A DNA stretch of 64,000 nt from Flavihumibacter profundi (GCF_020076305.1 NZ_JAIQXE010000002.1:806001-870000), one strand, 5' to 3'. Shown: positions 35,970 through 46,138, numbered from the stretch's first letter. Numbers and translations: made by a program. Notes: generated by a model not told the origin, from the sequence alone.

Positions 35970-38900
35970 ATGAGATTAGCTGGAGCAGTTTTTTTATTGG
36001 CGATAGTGCTCGCGGGCTGCAGACCGACCCCTGCAAAAAAAAACGCATTCAGCCTGGTGGAAGATTCGGGTATCAGGTTTACTAATACAATTAATAATAC
36101 GACCGATTTAAATATTTTCAATTACCGAACTTTTTATAACGGTGGTGGGTGCGCAATCGGAGATATCAATAACGATGGGCTGCCCGATGTGTTTTTAACA
36201 GCCAATATGGGCAGTAATAAATTGTTCCTGAATAAAGGTGGTTTCAAATTTGAAGATATTTCCGAAAAAGCCGGGATTGGCGAGGCATTAAAGTGGAGTA
36301 CAGGTGTTGTAATGGCCGATGTTAATAATGATGGCTGGCTGGATATTTACGTATGTAATGCCGGATACCAGGATGGAAAGTTGCGCCAAAATGCTTTGTT
36401 TATAAACAATAAGGACCTTAGTTTTACGGATAGGGCAAAAGAGTATGGTCTTGCAGATTCAGGGTATTCAACCCAGGCGGTCTTTTTTGATTACGACCTC
36501 GATGGTGACCTGGATGCTTATATCCTGAACAACAGCCTGATTCCTGTTAATACAATTAATGCTGCCAGCAAACGAAACCTGAGGGCAGAAGACTGGCAGG
36601 TTCCTGATTACCTGAAAGGCAGTGGTAACCACCTGCTTAGGAATGATAACGGTAAATTTGTTGACGTTAGCAAGGAGGCAAATATTTACAGCAGCCTGAT
36701 CGGGTTCGGCCTTGGTGTGGCAGTTGGGGATGTTAACGGTGACCGTTACCCGGATATCTATATTTCGAATGATTTTTTCGAAAAAGACTACCTCTATATC
36801 AACCAGGGTAATGGAACATTTAAGGAAGACCTGGAAAACCGGATCCAGCATATCAGCCATTCTTCCATGGGAGTTGATATCGGCGACATCAATAATGATG
36901 ACCATCCCGATATTTTTGTTACTGAAATGCTTCCCGATAATGAAATCCGTTTGAAAACTACTACAACGTTTGAGAATACCGATATCCAGCACTTAAAACA
37001 AACGACCGGTTTCTTTAACCAGTATCAGCAAAATACCTTGCAGGTTAGCAATGGGAATGGACAGTTTTTAGAGACGGCATTCTATAGTGATGTCGCTGCT
37101 TCAGACTGGAGCTGGGGTGGTTTGCTCTTTGATGCCGATAATGACGGGCTGAATGATATTTATGTTTCGAATGGTATTTACAACAATGTAACTGACCAGG
37201 ATTTTATCGATTTTTTCGCCAACGATGTAATTCAGAAAATGGTTTTAACCGGTAAGAAAGAAGACATCCTTGAAATTATCAGTAAAATGCCTTCAGAGCC
37301 TATCGTAAATAAAATGTTCCACAATAAGGGGAACCTTCAGTTTGAAGACGTGGCTGCTAAATGGGGTATGTCTACACCTTCTTTTTCAAATGGCGCCGCT
37401 TACGGTGATCTCGATAATGATGGCGACCTTGACCTTGTGGAGAACAATGTTAACCAGCCTGCTTTTATTTACCGGAATAATTCAAGGGAGTTGAACCATA
37501 ATAATTTTATCGGGTTCCGCCTGAAGGGTGCAAAACAAAATCCTTTTGCGGTTGGAACGCTGGTGAAAGTATTTAGTGGTAAAGATATTTTATCAAGGGA
37601 ACTTTTCCCTGCACGGGGTTTCCAGTCATCAATGGATTATACCCTTGAATTTGGATTGGGTGGGAAAATCGCCGATTCAGTCCAGGTAATATGGCCCGAT
37701 AAAACTATGTCCATTTTGCAAAAACCCGCCATTAACCAGTTTCATACCGTGGACATTGCGTCAGCATCCCGGCAATGGCAACCGGCATTAACGAAGGCTG
37801 CCACCTATTTTTCGCCATTGGTGGTTAGTGGGATAGAAGCCCATAAGGAAGATGATTATATTGATTTTAATTATGAAAGGAACATTCCCGTTATGCTCTC
37901 GAGGGAGGGGCCGCATATTGCCCAGGCCGATGTTAACGGAGATGGTAAATTGGATTTTTACGCAGGGGGCGCTGCGGGCCAGCCAGGTCAATTATACCTT
38001 CAGACAGGGAAAGGGTTTCAAATGGATAAACAGCCCGTGTTTGAGAACTTCAAAGCCAGCGAGGACGTGGCTGTTTTGTTCTTTGATGCGGACAATGACA
38101 AAGATCCCGATCTTTTTATCGGATCCGGCGGAAACAGGCAGTCTGAAAACAATGCCGGATATGCACATCGCCTATACCTCAATGATGGTCATGGCAGGTT
38201 TACGGAGCAACCTAATTCCTTCCCTTTAAATAAAATGAATATTGCAGTAGCTGCTGCAAACGATATAGACGGTGACGGCGACCTTGATCTATTTGTAGGG
38301 AGCCGTTCCGTGCCAGGGCAATATGGTATTTCCCCGAGGAGCTATATCTACATAAATGATGGAAAAGGGCATTTTACAGATGCTACCGACAGGTATAATA
38401 AAAACCTTGCTTCACTGGGAATGGTAACTGATGCTGTATGGGCAGACCTTACCGGTGATGGAAAAAAGGAATTGATCATAGTCGGCGAATGGATGTCCCC
38501 GGTTATTTATTCAGTGGTGAATGATCAGCTGGCTGAGCTTCCTGCCAATTTTGGAAAGATGAATGGCTGGTGGCAATCAGTAAGAGTGGCTGACCTGGAT
38601 AAAGACGGTAAGAATGATTTGGTGCTTGGTAATATCGGTAAGAATTTTTACCTGAAAGCAACTGCAGACAAACCAGTTAAACTTTGGATGAATGATTTTG
38701 ACGGTAATGGAACTGTCGATAAAATTCTTACCAGGAGGGTTGATGGGCGCGATATGCCGGTATTTATGAAAAGGGAACTGAATGACCAGTTACCTTCCCT
38801 TATAAAGCAAAACCTCAAGCACGAAGAGTATGCCAGGAAATCAATCGAAGACCTTTTTGGCAAGGAGTTGGTTCAGTCGGCAACTGTAAAAGAGCTGAAT

Positions 38901-39269
38901 GAATGCGGGTCATTTGTTGCCTGGAATGAGGGTAATGGGAAATTCCAGCTGGGATTACTGCCCCTTGAAATACAATTGACCTCATTAAATGCAGCTATGG
39001 TAACTGATATTACCGGCGATGGTTTGCCCGACCTGGTTACAGGTGGTAACCTGTCTGATTTCCAACCCCAGTTTGGTGCTATTGATGCGGGCTTTGGACA
39101 CCTTCTTATTAATGATGGCAAAAGGTCATTCCAAGTGGTTCCTGACCAAAAATCTGGTATTATGGTTCCGGGAATTACAAAAGATATTGTCCTGTTTACA
39201 ATAAAAGGGGAGAAGGTCATCATGTACGCACGAAATAATGAAACGCCCTTATTCTTTTCTGCGAAATAA
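35970..39269 (+). CDS. Large lipoprotein with FG-GAP/VCBS repeats and an ASPIC/UnbV domain
   Basis: A 1099-residue protein with a lipobox (LAIVLAGC) at the N-terminus. Many calcium-binding style repeats follow, as in GDINNDGLPDVF, ADVNNDGWLDIYV and GDLDNDGDLDLVE, spread over two beta-propeller-like halves. They are split near residue 570 by an ASPIC/UnbV segment (RGFQSSMDYTLEFGLG, VIWPDKTM). These CRTAC1-like proteins are usually surface lipoproteins in Bacteroidota, often next to sugar-uptake genes. The function is not established. It is divergent from a LacI gene that may control it. Confidence 0.88.
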   Translation: MRLAGAVFLLAIVLAGCRPTPAKKNAFSLVEDSGIRFTNTINNTTDLNIFNYRTFYNGGGCAIGDINNDGLPDVFLTANMGSNKLFLNKGGFKFEDISEKAGIGEALKWSTGVVMADVNNDGWLDIYVCNAGYQDGKLRQNALFINNKDLSFTDRAKEYGLADSGYSTQAVFFDYDLDGDLDAYILNNSLIPVNTINAASKRNLRAEDWQVPDYLKGSGNHLLRNDNGKFVDVSKEANIYSSLIGFGLGVAVGDVNGDRYPDIYISNDFFEKDYLYINQGNGTFKEDLENRIQHISHSSMGVDIGDINNDDHPDIFVTEMLPDNEIRLKTTTTFENTDIQHLKQTTGFFNQYQQNTLQVSNGNGQFLETAFYSDVAASDWSWGGLLFDADNDGLNDIYVSNGIYNNVTDQDFIDFFANDVIQKMVLTGKKEDILEIISKMPSEPIVNKMFHNKGNLQFEDVAAKWGMSTPSFSNGAAYGDLDNDGDLDLVENNVNQPAFIYRNNSRELNHNNFIGFRLKGAKQNPFAVGTLVKVFSGKDILSRELFPARGFQSSMDYTLEFGLGGKIADSVQVIWPDKTMSILQKPAINQFHTVDIASASRQWQPALTKAATYFSPLVVSGIEAHKEDDYIDFNYERNIPVMLSREGPHIAQADVNGDGKLDFYAGGAAGQPGQLYLQTGKGFQMDKQPVFENFKASEDVAVLFFDADNDKDPDLFIGSGGNRQSENNAGYAHRLYLNDGHGRFTEQPNSFPLNKMNIAVAAANDIDGDGDLDLFVGSRSVPGQYGISPRSYIYINDGKGHFTDATDRYNKNLASLGMVTDAVWADLTGDGKKELIIVGEWMSPVIYSVVNDQLAELPANFGKMNGWWQSVRVADLDKDGKNDLVLGNIGKNFYLKATADKPVKLWMNDFDGNGTVDKILTRRVDGRDMPVFMKRELNDQLPSLIKQNLKHEEYARKSIEDLFGKELVQSATVKELNECGSFVAWNEGNGKFQLGLLPLEIQLTSLNAAMVTDITGDGLPDLVTGGNLSDFQPQFGAIDAGFGHLLINDGKRSFQVVPDQKSGIMVPGITKDIVLFTIKGEKVIMYARNNETPLFFSAK

Positions 39270-39281
39270 GAACAGGATTGG

Positions 39282-40244
39282 TCAGAAAACCGGGTAACAT
39301 ACTTTCACATTAACAGTATCGTCGGGCTCAAACTTATTTCCGTTATTGAGGAATTCCTCAAATGGCAATTCCATACTGGCAAGCTGGTTGTCCCGCTTAT
39401 AGGATTCAAGGGCTTTGTATACGCTGCTGATATTTTTGTATACTCCGTTATATTCGGCAACAAGCATGCCTTTCCCGGCATGCATGGTTTTAACTGATAT
39501 TCCGGATTCATCCTGGTCAATGGTAGCTGGACCATTGATAACGATTCCGGTAAAGATCCTCATTTCAGAATCGTTTAGTGGTTTGGCAGACAGTATTCTC
39601 CTGCCGGTATAATTGATATAATTCTGTCCGGCAAACTGAAATAACGAATCAAAAAGAATTTTTACGGCTGAGGCCTTTTGGTTTCGCTTAACAACAGCAG
39701 TGGCGTATAAAAAAGTACTATCCGTTACCGTTAGTTTTTTTATTAAATAGCCGTAGTATAATTCTGTATTGTTGGTGATCCTGTCCAGGTTTTTTAAACT
39801 ATTAATTACAATTTCATCAATAGGGTCAGGGTCTATCATCCTTTTCCATAAAGTATTGCTGATAGACATGGTAACGATACTACCAATGTTTTTTTTCTGG
39901 TCCCGGGAAATCAGGAATTTGTAATCCTGCTCGGAACCTGATTCCTTAAATAATAAATCAATATTTCCCGGTTTAGCAGAGGTTAGGATAAGGGATTCAT
40001 TACTTCCTTTTAATTCAACCTGCGGAGCCTGGCTGGTGGTAAACTGGCTGCTGTCTAAACCAGCGAAAGGCAGGAACCATTTTTGAAGTTGTTGGGCCGA
40101 TGTAAATTGCTCCATGGTCTTTGCCAGCGGAAAAGGTACATGTGCTTTTGTATTGAATGTAATGGGTATGGAAACGGAAAGGAGGAGCAAAAGGCTCATT
40201 ATCCCAAGTATAAGTACAGATAGAAATTTTCTCCCTCTTAACAT
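39282..40244 (-). CDS. Membrane-anchored SRPBCC-like protein with a C-terminal GyrI/effector-binding domain
   Basis: A 320-residue protein. One N-terminal membrane helix (VLILGIMSLLLLLSVSI) is followed by a START/SRPBCC-like segment (PFPLAKTMEQFTSAQQLQKW). The C-terminal part (LVAEYNGVYKNISSVYKAL, then FEEFLNN and VNVKVCYPVF) matches the GyrI-like effector-binding fold of AraC-type regulators. No DNA-binding part is present, so it may be an envelope small-molecule binder. This two-domain reading is by eye. It is convergent with the UnbV gene and divergent from the trehalase gene. Confidence 0.6.
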   Translation of the reverse strand: MLRGRKFLSVLILGIMSLLLLLSVSIPITFNTKAHVPFPLAKTMEQFTSAQQLQKWFLPFAGLDSSQFTTSQAPQVELKGSNESLILTSAKPGNIDLLFKESGSEQDYKFLISRDQKKNIGSIVTMSISNTLWKRMIDPDPIDEIVINSLKNLDRITNNTELYYGYLIKKLTVTDSTFLYATAVVKRNQKASAVKILFDSLFQFAGQNYINYTGRRILSAKPLNDSEMRIFTGIVINGPATIDQDESGISVKTMHAGKGMLVAEYNGVYKNISSVYKALESYKRDNQLASMELPFEEFLNNGNKFEPDDTVNVKVCYPVF

Positions 40245-40292
40245 ATTTTCTTCTTGCTGGGAAGAATATCCCGTTTTTGTGCTCGCTGCATT

Positions 40293-40333
40293 AGCTTCCG
40301 TAAAGTTAGCCCAATTCCGGCATTACGGAGGCT
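40293..40333 (+). promoter_or_regulatory. Inverted repeat between the SRPBCC-like and trehalase genes
   Basis: AGCTTCCGTAA (40293-40303) pairs with TTACGGAGGCT (40323-40333), 11 bp with one G-U pair and a 19-nt loop that contains a further GCC/GGC pair. It lies 91 bp before the trehalase ATG in a divergent promoter region. It could be an operator or a structured leader. No T-run follows. Confidence 0.4.
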
Positions 40334-40423
40334 CCTGGCATAAAAGTCCTGGTTTCCGTACCCGGCAGGAAAATGTTTATCCTGCACTTGTAGTTTTAGT
40401 AATTTCAGGTAATTAATTATGCC

Positions 40424-42007
40424 ATGAAACAATTCCTGCTTTTGTTCGCTGCAATCTTTGTAGCCTTGTCCGGAATCTGCCAGGAATTGCCTCCGGCTGC
40501 GCCAGATATTATTTATGCCGAATTATTCACTGATGTGCAGCTGGCTAAGATATTTCCGGACGGGAAGACATTTGCAGACTGTATACCAAAACGTGACCCG
40601 GCTGAAATTTTAAAGGATTACAGGACTGCAAAAAAGAACACATCCGTAAAATTTTCCCTCCCGCTTTTTATAGAACAAAATTTTCAATTGCCGGCTAATC
40701 CTCCCGAAAAATATTCATCGAAAACTAACGAAGACATCACAGCACACATTAAAAATCTGTGGAAACTGCTTCAACGAAATCCTGACGTTCCGGTGAAGGG
40801 CTCATCGCTGCTTCCGCTGCCTAATCCTTATATTGTTCCTGGTGGCCGGTTCAGGGAGGTTTATTATTGGGACTCCTACTTTACCATGCTTGGATTGAAA
40901 GAAAGCGGCGAAAATGAAATGGTCGAGAATATGGTAAAGAACTTTGCCTTCCTGATCGACACTTATGGCCATATCCCAAATGGTAACAGGACCTACTACC
41001 TAAGCCGTTCGCAACCCCCCTTTTTTGCTATGATGATTGAATTGCTGGCCGGAATAAAAGGTGACCAGGTTTATTTAACCTACCTGCCACAGTTAGAAAA
41101 AGAGTATAACTATTGGATGGATGGTGCCGAAACAGTGAAGCCAGGTAATGCCCTGAAATCTGTAGTCAAATTAAAGGACGGTACATTACTTAACAGGTAT
41201 TGGGATGAGCAATCCCTGCCAAGGCAGGAAAGTTACCGGGAAGATATTGAAACTGCAACGAAATCGAAGCGGAATAAACCGGAGGTTTACCAGCACCTCA
41301 GGGCTGGCGCAGCAAGCGGCTGGGATTTCAGCAGTCGCTGGTTTGCCGACGGGAAAAATATTACCACTATTGAAACTGCAGATATTATACCTGTTGACCT
41401 GAACAGTTTGTTGTATAACCTGGAAACCGTGCTATCACGGGCAAAAATTATAAATAAAGAGGATAGTATTGCCACTGAATTTAAAAATAAAGCCGAAAGC
41501 CGCAGGCAAGCCATTGATAAATATTGCTGGAGTACTGAATTGAAATATTATACCGATTATAATTTCCACAAATTTAAAATATCGAACCAGGTCACTGCTG
41601 CAGGGCTTTTCCCCTTTTGTTTTTTCCCGCAAAGACAGGGTTATTTAAGTGTACTTGGCAGGCAGGCTGCTGTAATAGTTAACGAGAAATTATTGCAGCC
41701 CGGCGGTTTGCAAACTACCACCTTACAAACAGGGCAGCAGTGGGATTCACCAAATGGCTGGGCGCCTTTGGAATGGATGGCTGTTCTTGGATTGGCCCGC
41801 TGTGGACAAATTGGATTGGCAAAGGAAATTGCCAACCGCTGGATGGGCCTGAATGAAAAAGTTTACAGGGAAACCGGTAAGCTGATGGAAAAATACAATG
41901 TAGCTGACCTCAGCCAACCTGCCGGCGGAGGTGAGTATGCAGCCCAGGATGGCTTTGGCTGGACTAACGGCGTTTACCTTGCGATGCAAGCCTGGTTAAA
42001 GCAATAG
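40424..42007 (+). CDS. treA: Periplasmic alpha,alpha-trehalase (GH37)
   Basis: A 527-residue glycosidase. The signal peptide ends SGICQ. Both family signatures are visible: PGGRFREVYYWDSYF near residue 138 and QWDSPNGWAPLEWM near residue 437. It splits trehalose into two glucose in the periplasm. The length matches E. coli TreA. It lies next to, and convergent with, the GH97 gene, whose stop is inside its 3' end (44-bp overlap). The symbol reflects the periplasmic form; the location is inferred from the signal peptide. Confidence 0.94.
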   Translation: MKQFLLLFAAIFVALSGICQELPPAAPDIIYAELFTDVQLAKIFPDGKTFADCIPKRDPAEILKDYRTAKKNTSVKFSLPLFIEQNFQLPANPPEKYSSKTNEDITAHIKNLWKLLQRNPDVPVKGSSLLPLPNPYIVPGGRFREVYYWDSYFTMLGLKESGENEMVENMVKNFAFLIDTYGHIPNGNRTYYLSRSQPPFFAMMIELLAGIKGDQVYLTYLPQLEKEYNYWMDGAETVKPGNALKSVVKLKDGTLLNRYWDEQSLPRQESYREDIETATKSKRNKPEVYQHLRAGAASGWDFSSRWFADGKNITTIETADIIPVDLNSLLYNLETVLSRAKIINKEDSIATEFKNKAESRRQAIDKYCWSTELKYYTDYNFHKFKISNQVTAAGLFPFCFFPQRQGYLSVLGRQAAVIVNEKLLQPGGLQTTTLQTGQQWDSPNGWAPLEWMAVLGLARCGQIGLAKEIANRWMGLNEKVYRETGKLMEKYNVADLSQPAGGGEYAAQDGFGWTNGVYLAMQAWLKQ

Positions 42008-44066
42008 CCGCACCTCCGCCCTTAGCCAGTTTTACGGATAACTTTGTTTTGTTGGTTACTGTTTTCTTTTCTATAGCATAAGCAGCAGGATTGGTTTCCC
42101 AGTTGGCATTTTCAGCATCCTTGTAAATTATGGCCTGGTAATTATAGCCAGGGTCTAGGAAGTTAAAATCAAATTCAACGGACCTGCTGTTTTCATCCGT
42201 TACAGCACCGGCAAACCAATCAGCCCTGCCTTTTGCTTTCCTTGCTATAACAACATAATCGCCCGGTTCAGCAGATAAAATCTTTGTATCATCCCAATCA
42301 ACCGGCACATCTTTTATAAACTGGAATGCATCCGGGAATTGTTCATAATTCTCCGGAAGGTCGCCAGCCATCTGTAATGGACTGTACATAGTTACGAATA
42401 AGGCCAGCTGTTTGGCCAGGGTAGTCCTGATTCTTGTCTTGCGCGTACTGTCAAACTGGTTTAACTGGAAATGGAAATAACCGGGCGTATAATCCATAGG
42501 GCCACCCATAAGGCGGGTAAAGGGGAGTATGGTTTCATGTTCCGGCCTTAGCCCGAGTGCAGGCGCGTTGTTAAACTCGTTGCCCCTGGCGGCTTCACTG
42601 GCCAGCCAATTGGGATAAGTGCGATGCAACCCTGTTGGCCGCACTGATTCATGTGAATCGACCATTATTTTATAATGGGCAGTCTTATCAGTCACGCGCT
42701 GAAAATGATTAACCATCCATTGCCCGTCGTGGTATTCACCACGCGGAATGATGCGGCCTACATAACCTGTTTTTACTGTATTGATTCCATGCTCCAGCAT
42801 AAACCTGTAGGCAGTATCCATATGGCGTTCATAATTGGTTACCGAGCCTGAAGTTTCGTGGTGCATGATCAGTCGTACGCCTTTCTTTTTCGCATAGGCA
42901 CTGAGGCTGTCAATATTGTAATCGGGATAAGGGGTTACGAAGTCGAATACATTTTCTTTCCAGTTACCGAACCAGTCCTCCCAGCCTTCATTCCATCCTT
43001 CAACCAATACACCATCAAATCCATTAGCTGCGGCAAAGTCAATATACTTCATCACATTACCGGTGTTTGCACCATGCTTGCCGCCTGCTTTTGGCCATGT
43101 GGCTTTTCCGACATGCATTTCCCACCACATCCCGATAAATTTTTGTGGTTTGATCCAGGAAGGGTCGCTGATAACTGAAGGTTCATTCAGGTTCAGGATC
43201 ATTTTGGAAGCCAGCAGGTCTGTTGCCTTGTTACTGACAATTATAGTGCGCCATGGTGTCTTGAAAGGGGTTTGCAGGTAGGCTTTATTGCCAGCGGCAT
43301 CCGGCACCAGGTGTGAGCTGAGCAACAAATGCGCTTTGTCAAGGTTAAGTTGCATAACCGGGTAATTGACCAATGCTGCTTCATGAATATTGATATAAAT
43401 GCCTTTATCCGTTTTCAACAATAGTGGTGTTTGTACGGCATCTGGCCCGTACAGGCTTTTCAGGGCAATATCGGGTTCCTTTGCTGCAGCTTTCGTTGCA
43501 TCAACTGCGCTTAACCGGGTAGTGTTGTATAGGTATTCATTGCTATCGTAATCACCGGGTATCCAGAAAGCGGTATGGTCTGCAGTAAGCTGGAAACCTG
43601 TCAGTTCATCACCAATGATAAAATGCCCGAGTTTTTCCTGCTGTGGGAATTCATACCTGAATCCAACCCCATCATCAAATACCCGGAAAATCAAATTCAC
43701 CCTTATGCCGGAACCTTTCTTATCTGCCATGGCATAGGTCAGTTCTTTATAACTATTCCGGATTGATTTCACTTCACCCCATACCGGTTCCCAGGTTTCG
43801 TCATTTGCTGAAGAGTCTATACCAATCGTTTCAAAACTGTCAAGACGCAGGGAAGGCTTGTTAAAGACAAAGCCTGTTCCGGAAGGCAGGATTACAGGTT
43901 CGCCATTATAAGTAATGCTGTATTGCACATTGCCCGCTTCGTTATTTTGCACTACCAGGGAAATGGCCGAATTCTTTGAATGCATAACGGTTTTTTCCTG
44001 CGCTGTAACTGAAACGGCAATGGCCATTGCGACTATTAATAATATGGGGTGTTTCAATATTCTCAT
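41964..44066 (-). CDS. GH97 alpha-glycosidase
   Basis: A 700-residue secreted glycosidase. The signal peptide ends SVTAQ. A beta-sandwich N-terminal domain is followed by a barrel with HPxNxLxxEG-type features: GMWWEMHVGK, DGVLVEGWNEGWEDW, LIMHHETSG and GPMDYTPGYF are conserved in family 97 (SusB-like). Family members act on alpha-1,4/1,6-glucosides or alpha-galactosides, so specificity is open. It is the last gene of the MFS/GH100-like/PfkB operon, starting 9 bp after the kinase, and would act in the periplasm ahead of the transporter. Its 3' end overlaps the trehalase gene. Confidence 0.93.
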   Translation of the reverse strand: MRILKHPILLIVAMAIAVSVTAQEKTVMHSKNSAISLVVQNNEAGNVQYSITYNGEPVILPSGTGFVFNKPSLRLDSFETIGIDSSANDETWEPVWGEVKSIRNSYKELTYAMADKKGSGIRVNLIFRVFDDGVGFRYEFPQQEKLGHFIIGDELTGFQLTADHTAFWIPGDYDSNEYLYNTTRLSAVDATKAAAKEPDIALKSLYGPDAVQTPLLLKTDKGIYINIHEAALVNYPVMQLNLDKAHLLLSSHLVPDAAGNKAYLQTPFKTPWRTIIVSNKATDLLASKMILNLNEPSVISDPSWIKPQKFIGMWWEMHVGKATWPKAGGKHGANTGNVMKYIDFAAANGFDGVLVEGWNEGWEDWFGNWKENVFDFVTPYPDYNIDSLSAYAKKKGVRLIMHHETSGSVTNYERHMDTAYRFMLEHGINTVKTGYVGRIIPRGEYHDGQWMVNHFQRVTDKTAHYKIMVDSHESVRPTGLHRTYPNWLASEAARGNEFNNAPALGLRPEHETILPFTRLMGGPMDYTPGYFHFQLNQFDSTRKTRIRTTLAKQLALFVTMYSPLQMAGDLPENYEQFPDAFQFIKDVPVDWDDTKILSAEPGDYVVIARKAKGRADWFAGAVTDENSRSVEFDFNFLDPGYNYQAIIYKDAENANWETNPAAYAIEKKTVTNKTKLSVKLAKGGGAAIALTRLASQGKRR

Positions 44067-44075
44067 ACTGATTGA

Positions 44076-44957
44076 TTAATGTAATTTTCCTTCCAGCCTG
44101 CGGGCTGCAGTTGCCAGGGCATTTTCAATACAGGCTTCTGTACTTTGCTTTTCCAGGAAAGCATGCATAAAGCCGGCCCAGAAAGAATCCCCTGCACCGG
44201 TACTGTCTTTCACCTCAACCGGCTTCGCTGCAACATGTTTCCAGTTACCAGTGCCCTGCCTGTACCAGGCACCATCACCTCCACAGGTTAAACAGGAAAT
44301 GGTAGTGTTGTATTTGCCCAGTATTTCCTTTGCGGTGTCCGAATCCATTGGCCTCCCAAAAAAACGCTCTGCATCATCCAGGCTGAATTTTAAAAGCGGG
44401 GATAATTTTACCAGTTCCTCAAAAACCTGTTTTGCATTATTACTTGTCCCCCAGATTTTTTCTGCATAATTCCAATCGACACTAATCACTTTGCCCAGGT
44501 TTTTTCCTTTATGCATTGCTGTTAGTATACTGGTTTGTGCAGGTTCCTTGCTGAGGGCAAATGCAGTAGTGTGGATTATTGCACAGTCGTGAATAAGCGT
44601 TTCGCCAACTTTACCGATATACTGGTCTGCGCCGCGATAGGGAATGAAATCGGGAGTCCCCTTGCTTTTTCCCACCAATATTAGTGTGGTAGGCTGGTCG
44701 GGAACCTGCATGATATTGCTGCTGTCGATGCCTTTTGCTTTAAGGTCGTTAATGATAATGCGTGCCAGTGCATCCTTGCCGACTGCCGCAACAAGTGTAG
44801 CTGGTGTGCCCAATTGGTTAAGGAACCGGCATAAGTTAGCTGGACTGCCACCTGGTTTCAGGTCTGCCTGCCTTGCCTCAGAGAGGTCGGTTACGAATTC
44901 CGTAGAAACAGCATCAATAAGCGCCTCGCCAATAGCCAGTACAAATGGTGGTTGCAT
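44076..44957 (-). CDS. PfkB-family sugar kinase, probable fructokinase
   Basis: A 293-residue kinase starting at ATG 44957 (MQPPFVLAIGEALID), 8 bp after the GH100-like gene; the longer frame runs back into that gene. PGGSPANLCRFL is the N-terminal PfkB motif and DSTGAGDSFWAGFM the C-terminal one with the catalytic Asp. The GEALID start is common in fructokinases. It acts in the cytoplasm. Coupling with a disaccharide hydrolase and a transporter supports phosphorylation of released fructose, which is inference. Confidence 0.85.
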   Translation of the reverse strand: MQPPFVLAIGEALIDAVSTEFVTDLSEARQADLKPGGSPANLCRFLNQLGTPATLVAAVGKDALARIIINDLKAKGIDSSNIMQVPDQPTTLILVGKSKGTPDFIPYRGADQYIGKVGETLIHDCAIIHTTAFALSKEPAQTSILTAMHKGKNLGKVISVDWNYAEKIWGTSNNAKQVFEELVKLSPLLKFSLDDAERFFGRPMDSDTAKEILGKYNTTISCLTCGGDGAWYRQGTGNWKHVAAKPVEVKDSTGAGDSFWAGFMHAFLEKQSTEACIENALATAARRLEGKLH

Positions 44958-44965
44958 ATGCTTAA

Positions 44966-46138
44966 TTAAATAAATAATCTTTTTCCCTCCAGGTATGCAG
45001 CAGCAACAAGGTATCCGCCCGCACTCCATGCGCAATGAGGCACACCTATTGGTTTCCCTGAAACACCATGCAGGCATTCATTGAATTCATTGTTGTTTAA
45101 GCTGTTTGCTGCTGCAATTTTTTCGGTAAGCTGCACCGCAAGGCCGGTTTCTTCAATGGTACATAGTGCAGCGGCAAGCCACCCGTTCCATACGGACCAT
45201 AAGCCGCCATTATGAAATTCACCAGGGATATTGCGGAAACTGTAGGCATAATTATTTTGCAGTTCAGCCATATCTGCATCACCATACTGAATGGTTGGGA
45301 AAAATGAAGGCAGGAGGTTTTGTTGCTGCATAAATAACCCCCTGATCAGTTCGGCCAGGGTTTGGTCCTGTTTACTATTGCCAATTCCCAGTAATAAAGC
45401 CAGTGTGTTGGCCTGCAAATCGAATTGTGAATAGATGCGGGATGGATTGAAACCCAGGAACCAAAAGTCCATCGGTGCGTGCTCCAGTTGGTGGGAAAGG
45501 TTTGGGGCATACAGGTTTTTGGCATCCTGGTTATTCCAGAAATTGACGCGGATCACGTCAGTGATTTTCCCGGATTTTTCCAGCCATGCCGTATTGCCAA
45601 ACACTTTCGCAGCAAGCCTCAATGCCCACACCCTCAACAGCTGGTTGAATAATACATAACCGTGCTGGATATATTCATCTGCCCAATCACCGCTTTGTGG
45701 AACATACATCAGGTGCTTTCCGTTGAATTCCCAGGCATCCATAACCGAAAAACAGGCTTCAACATTTTTTTGGTATTGCCTGGCAAATTGCAGGTCATTC
45801 CTGTACAGCGCATATTGGCAGAGTCCGATTACCGCCCAGCTTGGATTATCAGCCCGGCCAACAGTTCCACCATAACTGACTCCCCCCGACGGGCTCACAT
45901 TGGAAGGCATAAACCCGCTTTTATGCTGGTTACTGAAAATTGTTTGCATCGTTGCCCGGGCAGTGCCGGCCAGTGCTTCGTCCTCACTAAGTATTGCGGC
46001 AAGGCTGTTGATGGTGCCATCCCGGGTCCAGATCCTCCGGTAATTGTCATGCTCCTGCACGGCGGCTACAAATCCGGTTGGTGTTGACGCCCGCTTTAAT
46101 AAGTCTATTGATGATGCATATGCGCTTTCATTAACCAT
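44966..46138 (-). CDS. GH100-like six-hairpin glycosidase (possible neutral invertase)
   Basis: A 390-residue protein with no signal peptide, so cytoplasmic. The (alpha/alpha)6 pattern is visible: YRRIWTRDGTINSLAA near residue 33, SGDWADEYIQHG near 150, and GGLWSVWNGWLAA and HCAWSAGGYL near the C-terminus. The order of conserved Arg-Asp, Gly-Arg-x-Asp, Pro-x-x-Gly-Asp and Gly/His segments resembles GH100 neutral invertases. Automated pipelines may call such proteins amylo-alpha-1,6-glucosidase. Invertase activity is inferred from this and from the kinase 8 bp downstream. Confidence 0.65.
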   Translation of the reverse strand: MVNESAYASSIDLLKRASTPTGFVAAVQEHDNYRRIWTRDGTINSLAAILSEDEALAGTARATMQTIFSNQHKSGFMPSNVSPSGGVSYGGTVGRADNPSWAVIGLCQYALYRNDLQFARQYQKNVEACFSVMDAWEFNGKHLMYVPQSGDWADEYIQHGYVLFNQLLRVWALRLAAKVFGNTAWLEKSGKITDVIRVNFWNNQDAKNLYAPNLSHQLEHAPMDFWFLGFNPSRIYSQFDLQANTLALLLGIGNSKQDQTLAELIRGLFMQQQNLLPSFFPTIQYGDADMAELQNNYAYSFRNIPGEFHNGGLWSVWNGWLAAALCTIEETGLAVQLTEKIAAANSLNNNEFNECLHGVSGKPIGVPHCAWSAGGYLVAAAYLEGKRLFI

